From: an uncultured Brevibacillus sp.
GTDB taxonomy: Bacteria; Bacillota; Bacilli; Brevibacillales; Brevibacillaceae
Direction of reading: 5' to 3'
DNA: 48,175 bases
NCBI RefSeq assembly: GCF_947502445.1
Contig: NZ_CANMZW010000043.1
Span: forward strand, 1-48,175
A model generated the notes under the pieces. It was given only the letters and a program-made list of their open reading frames with translations, ran no database searches and had not been told where the DNA came from. Of this stretch, positions 1 through 7,923 are shown in pieces. Each line of letters starts with the position of its first letter. The stretch's first letter is position 1. The position numbers and the translations under genes were made by a program.

Positions 1-14
1 GCGTTTCCGTTGCA

Positions 15-64
15 TAAAAAATCCCCCTCTGTTCTTCTGATAACAGCTTAACAAGATAAGGGGG
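15..64 (-). terminator. Intrinsic terminator after the Fic pseudogene
   Basis: On the minus strand CCCCCT pairs with AGGGGG and an inner CTGTT/AACAG stem stacks inside it. A run of six T follows. It lies 27 bases after the stop of the Fic remnant and matches its direction. Confidence 0.7.
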
Positions 65-90
65 TATAACTCAAATCTAATTTTGGGGCT

Positions 91-895
91 TTAGAGAAAG
101 TACTCAAGCCAAGGGGCCAAGTCAGAAGGATTATTCCTGCCATTATAATAAAGTACAGGCAGACCCATTTGTAATTTGGTATAGTATCCCTGCAAATCTG
201 AAACATAATACTCTTCCATCGAGTTAAAGCCTTTCAGATCATAGCCATCGATACTTAGGATATAGGTTGCAAGTGCTCGAGCCGTTCTCCCATTTCCATC
301 ATAAAATGGATGTATAGTTAGCAGTTGATATGCAACAATACCCGCACATATTGGAGTAGGCAATTCTCTTGCGTAGTCACTATTTATCCAAGTTACAAAA
401 TCCTTCATCAGTTGAGGAACATCGTTTGCTTTCTGGTGGAATATACTCAGGCTGTCCTGTATTACTGTCATAAACAGCAAATAATACTCCAGGTCTCATA
501 GGTCCTCTATATTCACTCTCTTCATTCCTTCTTCCGGAACCTCTTACTTCAATGATTGAATGTAGCCTCTTGATAAAGTTTTCAGTAATTTGGATCTTTA
601 GCCTTTTAGATGTGCTTAAAAAGGATAGGGCGTTCCAATAATTCCTAACCTCTTGTTCTGCCTTTATTCCTTCCCTATCACGGTGTTTGATAATTGCTTG
701 TGAAACCTCTTCCAAATCCAAAGGGTTCCCTTCTATTCTTGTTGAGTAATGAGTCATTTTTAACTTTGCTTGATTACGCAACTCTTTTTCAATATCTTTA
801 GGTAGAGGAAGCATTTCAACTCTACTTTTGTATTTTTCAATGGCCATCAATGATTTCACAATAATGTCGGTATACTGGAATCTTGGTTGATACAA
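91..895 (-). pseudogene. Fic-domain AMP transferase, frameshifted and truncated
   Basis: Fic proteins usually transfer AMP from ATP to a hydroxyl of a target protein. The gene begins with TTG at 895 behind a strong AAAGGAGG. The first frame carries STRIEGN, the N-terminal (S/T)xxxE(G/N) autoinhibitory motif of class II Fic proteins. It then runs into unrelated codons near position 430, where one extra base (GAAAGC instead of GAAGC) shifts the frame. The rest continues in another frame as ANDVPQLMKDF and contains the complete catalytic loop HPFYDGNGRTAR. The product stops at PWLEYFL, about where related proteins of some 370 residues would go on into a C-terminal winged helix. The catalytic centre is therefore intact in sequence but split between frames and the tail is missing. 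A sequencing error could explain the single-base shift but not the missing C-terminus. Confidence 0.85.
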
Positions 896-1216
896 TAGTA
901 GACCTCCTTTCTTATGGTATGTCTTATTGTTTCATAACTTAATGAGTACGAATCATTAACGATATTTACATAAGTTGACCTAATGTATAAGCGTAGGCTA
1001 TGACTTGTTATATTCATTCCAGAGCAATGGTATCCTGCGTTCTTCAATTCTAAAAAAATTAAATTATTTTTCTCTAATCAGATGATAAATAAATGGCTTT
1101 CCTTTGTGATGATTCCCGTTCCCGTTTTTCTTTGCCGTTCTTAGGGACTTTAACATCCCTTTTTATTTAGTTTGTAATATGTTCGATACTTCCCAAAAGG
1201 CATCCATTGCTATACT
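896..1216. other. AT-rich intergenic stretch, no gene seen
   Basis: It separates the Fic pseudogene from the two-gene unit to its right. A 63-codon minus-strand open frame overlaps the Fic start, has no ribosome binding site and looks accidental. A small AGGGA/TCCCT stem followed by T residues lies near 1152-1170 on the plus strand, but no plus-strand gene precedes it. Confidence 0.5.
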
Positions 1217-1810
1217 TTACTCTGAATCTTTGTCTCTACCAGCAGCAGCCTCCAGTTGCCACTGTATAAATTCTTTTGTTCCCCCATCATCTGGTTCCGC
1301 TTCATCCCATCCATGTCCGAACATTGAATTTGTCGTACTTAATAAAATATCTAACTCTCCCCATCTTTCCTCGGTAATTAGAGAAAAAATATACGCCAAT
1401 CTATTCACCATAAATTTGTTTAGAGTCTTCATATCTTCTTCAGTTAATTGATTATTGGCATGCATATCCTCAATTGGTCCATTTCTAAAAGCAAAATGTG
1501 TAACTGCCTTAGAAATCATATTAATATTGTCCTTTGTTAAAATTCTCTGTTTAACCTGTTCATTTATCTTTTTCGCTTCCTCAGAAGTTCCAAGTAAAAT
1601 TTCATTCAGTATTGAGTTTCTAATTGTTATTTTATACTTCTTTCTTTTATAGGCTATCCTTGAACGACTAACTTCAAAAAGCTCAGCTAACATTTTGTCA
1701 GTTTTTTGTTCTGTAATAAACAATTGTTTAAGCTCATCCGGAGTAATTGTATCAAAGGTAATTTTTTCGCCTTTTTTCTTTCTTTTAATTAGTACCTCAT
1801 ATAATCCCAT
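1217..1810 (-). CDS. Uncharacterised protein with helix-turn-helix-like segment
   Basis: I do not recognise the family. The start is set at ATG 1810 because AGAGG lies eight bases before it; an upstream in-frame TTG at 1843 has no such site. The protein of about 197 residues is lysine-rich. Near residues 40-66 a stretch (KTDKMLAELFEVSRSRIAYK) resembles the recognition region of helix-turn-helix proteins. A central helical region follows, and the C-terminus is acidic and Gly/Trp-containing (GHGWDEAEPDDGG). It lies 25 bases behind the gene at 1836-2444 on the same strand, so the two are probably co-transcribed. A DNA-binding or regulatory role is only an inference from the motif. Confidence 0.6.
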   Translation of the reverse strand: MGLYEVLIKRKKKGEKITFDTITPDELKQLFITEQKTDKMLAELFEVSRSRIAYKRKKYKITIRNSILNEILLGTSEEAKKINEQVKQRILTKDNINMISKAVTHFAFRNGPIEDMHANNQLTEEDMKTLNKFMVNRLAYIFSLITEERWGELDILLSTTNSMFGHGWDEAEPDDGGTKEFIQWQLEAAAGRDKDSE

Positions 1811-1835
1811 TAAAAACTTCCTCTCTTCTTTTTTA

Positions 1836-2444
1836 TCAATCAACTACTAAACGAACTATCGTCCAATTTGCATGTGTTAATATGCTCTCAATGGAGGATA
1901 TTCCTATGAGTTGCTCATAGTTAGTTGGTTTTAATGCCTCATTTATGATCCAGTTATCATGAACTGTAATTGGTAAAGCTCCTCTGGATAAATGATTCCA
2001 AGTAAACAAATTTTTTCCTCTAAGCTGCTCTAGAACTTCATCTGATAATATCTTTACCATACGGTATATCTTCCCTCTCCAAAACTCAGGAAGATCTTTT
2101 TCTTTATCCCACATAGATGCACCTACCCAAACTTTGAACATTCCTTCTGGATCATCTCGAAGATTCCATAATAACTCTGCTGTTGTGCGAGTCCCTACTC
2201 TAGTTTTCTCCCACAAATAAAGACCTCGAATTCCTTGTTCTTCGATTGCTCCCCTTCTTTTTACTAATAGTTCATTTGGCCACCAATCGATATGTTCATT
2301 ACCTTGCCAGTCCCAACCTGGAGATGCAACTTTTATTTCAAGAATATTGGGATAACTCACTATTGAAGAATTCATTTGTTGACATGAATATTTCCAAGCA
2401 TTAAACAAGTCATTCCAATCAGGTTTTTCGGTTTCTTCGTACAC
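1836..2444 (-). CDS. Uncharacterised Trp-rich protein, first gene of a two-gene unit
   Basis: A GTG start at 2444 is preceded by AAGGGAG at a spacing of eight bases. The 202-residue product has no signal peptide or membrane segment and is rich in tryptophan, with clusters such as WDWQGNEHIDWWPNE and TWNHLSRG. I do not recognise a domain. It is followed closely by the helix-turn-helix-like gene, and both are more AT-rich than the core genes at the right of the window. With decaying Fic and chimeric genes on either side, the pair sits in an accessory region. A role in defence or regulation is possible but nothing in the residues shows it. Confidence 0.6.
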   Translation of the reverse strand: MYEETEKPDWNDLFNAWKYSCQQMNSSIVSYPNILEIKVASPGWDWQGNEHIDWWPNELLVKRRGAIEEQGIRGLYLWEKTRVGTRTTAELLWNLRDDPEGMFKVWVGASMWDKEKDLPEFWRGKIYRMVKILSDEVLEQLRGKNLFTWNHLSRGALPITVHDNWIINEALKPTNYEQLIGISSIESILTHANWTIVRLVVD

Positions 2445-2909
2445 AATAGCTTCTCCCTTAAATACTTACAAATATTATTTCAAGGTTTTACGATAATCAT
2501 TTATGATGTTCAGATTAAATCTTCTTTTCCATTTATTGTATCACATTAATATGGCTCCTTTTGTACATAACCATAATGCCAATGTATCAAAAATCAACTT
2601 TCTAAAATCGTTACCGCCCTTATGATAAACCTCAGCATAACGGATCTATAGAAAAATACGGCCAACCAACATTGTGAAAATATGCACCAACCTCTTCTTC
2701 ATATTAATACGAAAGGAGTATAAGGTTAAAGTTGCCTTACACTCCTTTCAAGTTTACACTCTTTGTATTCGTGTCCTTATATCCCAGTAACCAAAAATTT
2801 TGTGATAATAAGGCCCGAAATGAACTGGTCAAATAATGATCGTTTGAACCCACAGTCCACACCATTAACATTCACCCTTTCAAATTCCCAAGAAAGTGCT
2901 AAGATCCAC
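2445..2909. other. Intergenic region with one clear hairpin
   Basis: No credible gene is visible. At 2711-2749 GAAAGGAGTATAAGG and CCTTACACTCCTTTC form a nearly perfect stem with a nine-base loop. It has no T run on either side, so it may end transcription from the minus-strand gene to its right only weakly, or be another kind of structure. The part near 2445-2560 probably holds the promoter of the two-gene unit. Confidence 0.5.
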
Positions 2910-4538
2910 TTATTTGATTCTCAAAGCATGTCCACAACGGGCGCAATATCTGCTACTCCTCGGAGATAAGGTACCGCAGCTGCTGCAATGCAGCTCACCA
3001 GTGGTCGTATCGTCCGGATCGGTATGCCGCAATTGTTCTTGCATATAAGGATTTATCGTTGAAAAGATTTGAATCTCTTCTCTTCTGCCGATACGGATAA
3101 GGACATATAACAAGATGATATCGATACAACCGATAACAACCATCATCCCAACCTTTGCCCAGCCATTAGCAAAACGGTAATCCCATAATGCATGTAAGCC
3201 GATGACGATGAGAAGCAAGAGGATTGCACATCCAACCTTGTATACGGCACTCATGTTCCCAAAAGGTCTCGACTTCTTTGAAGCTACACCGATCCAGAAG
3301 CCTGCTGCCGCTATCGCCGTCCACGCTCCATGACCGAAAGGCGATAGTAAGGCCCTGATCCAGAGAACGGAAAGCATTCCGCCTGAAGATGCTTCTCCCA
3401 TATGCGTCCAGCCGTAGATCATGCTCTCTACAGCGGCAAATCCCATGCCAGCTGCCGCTCCGAATACGACTGCATCCATCAGAAATTGGATTTGTTTCGT
3501 CCGAACAAGCGCGATACATACGAGAAGCTTAACACTCTCTTCGATCAATGAAACATAAAGCGGCAACCTGAACTGCGCGAAATCCAAGCTGCTGCCGTCG
3601 ATACCGAACAGCCACATTCGCTCCAAAAGCCACGCTACGGGAGCAGCAAAAATAGCGGAACCCGCGAAAATCAAGCTTAATCGTGACTGTCGAAAACCCA
3701 ACAACTGGTGATCTCGAATATAAGTAACGAACGTAACCGGACCCACCAGTCCTCCTACAATTAAAACCACGATATTTAGCCAGCTATTGTTCAGGAACAA
3801 AGCAAGCAGGGACAGTGCAATGAATCCTCCTCCAAGCCAAAGAAGTACGTCAATCCAGTGCTCCTTGGCTTTCGCCAGGCTGGAATTGCGTACCTCAGAA
3901 ACAGGGGCTAGCTCTCCCCCAAACTCATATTTAACTTTGGAAATCAGGTGTGGAGTACGGATACAGAGAATCTCCATAAACTGCTTCTGGATTGGGACGT
4001 AGTATCTCAGCACATACAGAAATTCGCTTTTCCCCATCACCAATAATTCACTGTCCTCCGTTGCCGTAATTGTGACCTCTGAAGGAGTATCGGTTAATAG
4101 CATTGCTTCCCCGAAGAAATCGCCTTCGAGTAGAGCCGTCTTTTTTCTTCTCCCGCTGGCTTCCAATCTGCCCTTGCTGACCATGTAAAATTGATCGGCA
4201 AGTGCTCCCGCTGCCACAATGATTTCACCTTTCGCAACTTTTCGGACCGTCGTTACTTCCGCCAGACCGCGAAGCTCCGAGTCCGGAATGACCGACCAGA
4301 TCGTAGCGTTGCGAAGCTTCCGATGGATCATGCGAATGCGAACAGTTTGCAGCATGCTCTCATGGAACAGTGGGCTGCTTTCAGCAAATGACTCGAATAA
4401 CTGACGATCCAAGCACAAAGCCGAAACGTCGCCAATGGCTGTTACACGAGCTGTCCTGCGCTCGTTTTGCAGCAACCCGATTTCACCAACCAACGCCCCC
4501 GGACCGAGCTCTGCCAGCAGCATCGAGTTCCCGACCAA
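2910..4538 (-). pseudogene. 5'-truncated cyclic-nucleotide-domain / PrsW-protease / zinc-ribbon protein
   Basis: The open frame gives 542 residues. Residues 1-60 are the second half of a cyclic-nucleotide-binding fold (GALVGEIGLLQNERRTARV). A second complete-looking domain of that fold lies at about 90-200 (GDFFGEAMLLTDTPSEVT). Several membrane helices follow from about residue 225. The membrane part has the PrsW (M82) features EESVK near 331, FAAVES near 370 and HALWDY near 449. A short zinc ribbon (CSSCG...CARCG) closes the protein near 517-540. PrsW-type proteases cleave membrane substrates such as anti-sigma factors; coupling to a nucleotide sensor is inferred. The start is suspect: the first binding domain lacks its front half, the only initiators are TTG 4538 or an internal ATG without a ribosome binding site, and directly upstream lies the front of an HxlR gene. 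I therefore read it as the back of a larger gene cut by a deletion. Confidence 0.7.
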
Positions 4539-4539
4539 A

Positions 4540-4768
4540 TTACGCGATGAATGATGCCATCCCGTTCAAGCTCTCTTAACTGCAATGTGAGCATAAACTG
4601 CGTTATTCCCGGATTAAGGCGCCTGAATTCATTGAATCTTTTCGTTCCATTCAGGAGCTGATAGAGAATGATCCCCTTCCACTTCCCACCGATTACATCC
4701 AGCGTTGTTTCAACTGGACATGCTTGCATATCTGGACTCGCCCCATATTTCTTTCTTCGGTCTCCCAT
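4540..4768 (-). pseudogene. HxlR-family regulator, 3' end lost
   Basis: ATG 4768 has GGGGGAT upstream. The first 75 or so residues are a typical HxlR winged helix: the CPVETTLDVIGGKWKG segment with the redox-relevant cysteine, then FNEFRR and MLTLQLRELERDGIIHR. HxlR regulators of 105-130 residues act as dimers and often sense quinones or electrophiles. Here the reading changes abruptly after IIHRVI, and the following bases belong, in another frame, to the truncated cyclic-nucleotide/PrsW gene. The wing end and the dimerisation helix are therefore missing. The gene is divergent from the MDR oxidoreductase at 4894, which is a common arrangement for an HxlR repressor and its target. Confidence 0.8.
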
Positions 4769-4823
4769 CAGCTGATCCCCCAATGGTTTGATTTTTAATA
4801 CTATACCATAAAAATATGCGTAC

Positions 4824-4853
4824 TTACTTAAAGTAATTAGATCGTTTTACAAT
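4824..4853 (+). promoter_or_regulatory. Candidate HxlR operator and promoter of the MDR gene
   Basis: TTACTT-A-AAGTAA at 4824-4836 is a perfect inverted repeat between the divergent HxlR remnant and the oxidoreductase. A -10-like TACAAT at 4848-4853 follows, so the palindrome covers the -35 position. Assignment to HxlR rests on position and symmetry only. Confidence 0.45.
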
Positions 4854-4893
4854 GCAACTGTACAACATTTCCTATTTGAGAGGATCGATACCC

Positions 4894-5946
4894 ATGAATA
4901 CTCACCAAAAGATGAAAGCTGTCGGTGCTTACCGATACTTCCCCATATCCAATCCAGAAAGTCTGATTGACCTGCACGTGGATAAACCGGAACCTACAGG
5001 CCGCGATTTGCTTGTGCGTGTAAAAGCAATCTCTGTCAACCCGGCAGACGTAGGTGTTCGCGAAAATCATAACTACGAAGCCGAGTCACCGAAAATTCTT
5101 GGGTGGGATGCCGCTGGAATCGTAGAACAGGTTGGTCCTGACTGCCAATTGTTTAAACCCGGGGACAAGATCTACTATGCAGGCAGTGTGTCTCGACCAG
5201 GAAGTAACAGTGAATTTCAGTTGGTTGATGAACGTATTGTGGGAAATATGCCAAAAAGCTTGGATTTCGCTGCCGCCGCAGCTTTACCACTTACTTCGAT
5301 AACTGCATGGGAGGGCCTGTTTGACCGTTTAGAAATTAGCGTAAGTTCAGGTGAAGGTGCAAAGGGCAAAAACATACTGATTATTGGTGCAGCTGGGGGA
5401 GTAGGATCGATTGCCATTCAACTTGCAAAATTAGCAGGTTTGACCGTCATCGGTACTGCTTCACGTCCAGAGTCAATTCAATGGGTCAAAAGTCTAGGCG
5501 CGGATTTTACCATAAACCACAACGACCCTTTTCACCCTCAGCTCAAGGAAGTTGGTATTGACACCGTAGATTATATCTTTTGCTTGAATGATACTGTTCA
5601 ACATCTTGAAAATATGGCGGAAGTCATTGTCCCTCAAGGTAAAATTTGCTCTCTTGTTCCTACTAATAAAGCTACATGGGCGGGGAGCTTGAAAATGGAT
5701 TTGCTGTTTTCTAAAAGTGTAACATTTGTATGGGAATTCATGTTTACACGGTCCTTGTTTCATACCAATGACATGATCAAACAACACCAATTGTTGAATG
5801 AACTGGCGGACTTAATCGATGATGGAAAAATAAAAACGACGCTGACGGAACGACTAGGGCCCATCAATGCAGCAAACCTACGTTTTGCCCATGAGAAGCT
5901 GGAAACTGGACGGACCATTGGAAAAATTGTTTTAGAAAACTTCTGA
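4894..5946 (+). CDS. Zinc-type alcohol dehydrogenase-like / quinone oxidoreductase (MDR superfamily)
   Basis: The start ATG 4894 is chosen for GAGAGGAT at a spacing of about eight bases; an earlier in-frame ATG at 4852 has none. The 350-residue protein has an N-terminal GroES-like fold (VRVKAISVNPADVGVRE, GWDAAGIVEQVG, FKPGDKIYY). A Rossmann domain with the nucleotide-binding segment GAAGGVGSIAIQLAKLAG follows near residue 165. It matches the family often annotated as zinc-binding alcohol dehydrogenase family protein, which mostly acts as NADPH-dependent reductase of quinones or enals and lacks the structural zinc cysteines. The divergent HxlR regulator, now broken, suggests that the gene once responded to electrophile stress and may now be deregulated. 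Confidence 0.85.
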   Translation: MNTHQKMKAVGAYRYFPISNPESLIDLHVDKPEPTGRDLLVRVKAISVNPADVGVRENHNYEAESPKILGWDAAGIVEQVGPDCQLFKPGDKIYYAGSVSRPGSNSEFQLVDERIVGNMPKSLDFAAAAALPLTSITAWEGLFDRLEISVSSGEGAKGKNILIIGAAGGVGSIAIQLAKLAGLTVIGTASRPESIQWVKSLGADFTINHNDPFHPQLKEVGIDTVDYIFCLNDTVQHLENMAEVIVPQGKICSLVPTNKATWAGSLKMDLLFSKSVTFVWEFMFTRSLFHTNDMIKQHQLLNELADLIDDGKIKTTLTERLGPINAANLRFAHEKLETGRTIGKIVLENF

Positions 5947-5991
5947 TACAGACAATGCTTCCTTCGTGTAAACAACATCAATCCATATATT

Positions 5992-6020
5992 TTGACTCAA
6001 CCGATTATTTTAGCTACAAT
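5992..6020 (+). promoter_or_regulatory. Sigma-A-type promoter
   Basis: TTGACT at 5992-5997 and TACAAT at 6015-6020 are separated by 17 bases. It lies in front of a small broken gene and the RidA-like gene and could drive both. Confidence 0.65.
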
Positions 6021-6068
6021 TCTATTAATACCATTCACTTCGTATCTACAGAAAGGAGTATTCCAACC

Positions 6069-6194
6069 ATGAAGAAAAAGTCTCTACGCTGTATATCTTT
6101 TGGATATGGATACTCTACTGCTGTTTTTTCTAGAATTCATTTTTACGGGAGAAGTCTGTCTAAAAATGAATCTTGAAGATGGCAGAAAACTTTA
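6069..6194 (+). pseudogene. Frameshifted remnant of a small membrane protein
   Basis: ATG 6069 has a good AAAGGAG site, but its frame yields only 35 unconvincing residues. In the next frame the same bases read SLYAVYLLDMDTLLLFFLEF followed by IFTGEV, a clear membrane helix, ending at a TAG at 6192-6194. This looks like the first helix of a DUF4405-like membrane protein with a shift in the A-rich start and a lost 3' part. The family guess is weak. Confidence 0.35.
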
Positions 6195-6212
6195 GATTGC
6201 GAGGTAATGAAA

Positions 6213-6611
6213 ATGGAAAATGCAAAAATAGTTAGAAAGAACCCAGCAGGTATGTATAGCCCAGTAGGTAACTACACTCATATTACTAAAATTCCAAGAA
6301 ATGCAGAGCTGTATGTGACTTCTGGTCAAATCGGGGCAGATCAGAATGGTGAGTTACCCGATAGTATGAACGCACAAATCGAGAATACTTTTAACAATAT
6401 ACAAGCCGTATTGCACTCAGAGGAATTAACAGCAGAACATATTATCAAGGTCAATATATGGGCTACCGAAAAAATCGATTGGGATTATCTTTATGCAAAA
6501 TGGGCGGAATTGTTCGGGAGTGATTATCCGGCAATGACAATTGGTTATCTTTCCGAATTAGGATTACCAGAAATAAAAATAGAAATTGAAATATGGGCAG
6601 CTAGAGTCTAA
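6213..6611 (+). CDS. RidA/YjgF/YER057c family protein
   Basis: Of two nearby ATGs, 6213 is preferred because GAGG lies eight bases upstream; 6207 would leave only two. The product of 132 residues has the Rid fold with LYVTSGQIGADQNGELP and a C-terminal IKIEIEIWAARV strand. Archetypal RidA enzymes hydrolyse reactive enamine/imine intermediates and use an arginine in a YPARS-like segment; here the segment is YPAMTIGYLSELGLPE, so that arginine is replaced. The protein probably belongs to another Rid subgroup with a different or unknown reaction. A strong terminator follows directly. Confidence 0.85.
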   Translation: MENAKIVRKNPAGMYSPVGNYTHITKIPRNAELYVTSGQIGADQNGELPDSMNAQIENTFNNIQAVLHSEELTAEHIIKVNIWATEKIDWDYLYAKWAELFGSDYPAMTIGYLSELGLPEIKIEIEIWAARV

Positions 6612-6631
6612 AACTACTTGCACAACATCTA

Positions 6632-6669
6632 ACCCACGTAAAAGCTATGATGCTTACGTGGGTTTTTTG
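6632..6669 (+). terminator. Intrinsic terminator after the RidA-like gene
   Basis: ACCCACGTAA and TTACGTGGGT form a perfect ten-base-pair stem with a twelve-base loop, followed by TTTTTT. Confidence 0.9.
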
Positions 6670-6787
6670 CTGATTTTTTGAACTAGCTACATTCCGCTCA
6701 CCAAGTTCCGGGTATTCTTTTTTTCCGAAACTATATAGCCAATATGATCGTAAGACATTTCAATACTTATTTTAGAGGTGAAACGAA

Positions 6788-7846
6788 ATGTACTGGGTGC
6801 TTGGAACTCTGAATTATACACTAAGTAGTCCAAAGTTCATTCAAGAAAGCGATATCGCCCGATTTCATATGTGGATGGAAACTAGAGGCTGGAGGTTTTC
6901 TGACTACCCATTAGATCCTATGAGTATAGATTATTCTGTTAGGCATGCAGATGGGCGTGATAAGTTATTATGTTGGGACACAGATATTTCGGATTGGGAA
7001 CGGACCGTGAACATGCCACATCACTTATTGCAAATGTATGGAGGTCTCGGGGTTGTATCAAATAACACTCCTTTACCCTTATGTGAGACTTGTGGTCATC
7101 ATCAAGAATGTTGGCAGGGTAACGAGCATAGAAAACCATTAGATCAGGACAACATACACTGGTCTCATGTCTCCCTTCCTTGGATTGGAACAAAGTATAA
7201 TACTTTCCGCATAGCTGTTATTGGAATTAACCCATACGAGGCTGGTGGTCTTGAATTTTATCCAAAATTGATCCCTCAAGCTAGGGAAGAGATGGCTAGT
7301 GGAAAAATTAAGGTTACCTTCAACCATCCAGGGTATGCAGGTACTGTATTGTGGCATCGAATCGGACTATATGCTTCTCAGACAATCTTAAAATTTGTAA
7401 ATGATGATGCCCCACTGACCTTCCCAGATTTATCTCACGTTGATGCCTATGATTGGATTGCTTTTACCAATCATGTGAAGTGTTCGCCAATTGGAGATCG
7501 GAGTCAGCCATCACAAGCTATGTGGGAAAACTGTCATTCTATTCTTAAGAAAGAATTAGGGATACTGGCCCCTAAAATCATGATTGTATTAGGAACCGGG
7601 GATAACTTTCATTACCTCAATAAAAATGTACTAGACGAAACTCCTTCATTGCTTGATGAAACAAAATCTGTTCGTCTGTATGCAGGTAAGCTGCATAGCA
7701 AAACGATTGGTATAATAAACGTTCCTCACCCTGCTGCTCCAGGACGTGGTGCATCCCATCAGATTAGCAGAGACTTAGAGATGCTTCTGTTTAAACATGC
7801 GGCTAAGCTACAGTACATGCTTCATTTACCTAGACCTAGATTATAA
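6788..7846 (+). CDS. Uracil-DNA-glycosylase-superfamily-like protein
   Basis: GAGGTG lies eight bases before ATG 6788. The 352-residue protein has an N-terminal part of about 100 residues that I do not recognise, ending in a cysteine-rich CETCGHHQEC. The rest reads like the UDG fold: IAVIGINPYEAGG near residue 140 occupies the place of the catalytic-loop motif. WIAFTNHVKCSP near 220 is followed by WENCHSILKKELGILAPKIM IVLG, as in the conserved core strand and helix, and NVPHPAAPGRG near 315 matches the HPS-like second motif. Members remove uracil or other damaged bases from DNA. The catalytic residue differs between subfamilies, so activity is not proven. The cysteines may bind a metal or an iron-sulphur cluster. 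It is a single-gene unit facing the cod operon. Confidence 0.6.
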   Translation: MYWVLGTLNYTLSSPKFIQESDIARFHMWMETRGWRFSDYPLDPMSIDYSVRHADGRDKLLCWDTDISDWERTVNMPHHLLQMYGGLGVVSNNTPLPLCETCGHHQECWQGNEHRKPLDQDNIHWSHVSLPWIGTKYNTFRIAVIGINPYEAGGLEFYPKLIPQAREEMASGKIKVTFNHPGYAGTVLWHRIGLYASQTILKFVNDDAPLTFPDLSHVDAYDWIAFTNHVKCSPIGDRSQPSQAMWENCHSILKKELGILAPKIMIVLGTGDNFHYLNKNVLDETPSLLDETKSVRLYAGKLHSKTIGIINVPHPAAPGRGASHQISRDLEMLLFKHAAKLQYMLHLPRPRL

Positions 7847-7882
7847 TCACTTTGAGAAGCCTTTCTATCGTGTAGTGCCTGT

Positions 7883-7912
7883 AAAAAAAGCGCAACCCTA
7901 TTAAGGCTGCGC
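7883..7912 (-). terminator. Intrinsic terminator of codBA
   Basis: On the minus strand GCGCAGCC and GGGTTGCGC form a stem with a short loop, followed by seven T. It starts 12 bases after the codA stop. Confidence 0.85.
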
Positions 7913-7923
7913 AAAATTGTTTC

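Noticed and set aside
856..1047. 63-codon minus-strand gene before Fic
   Set aside because: Overlaps the Fic start and its ribosome binding site; no site of its own.
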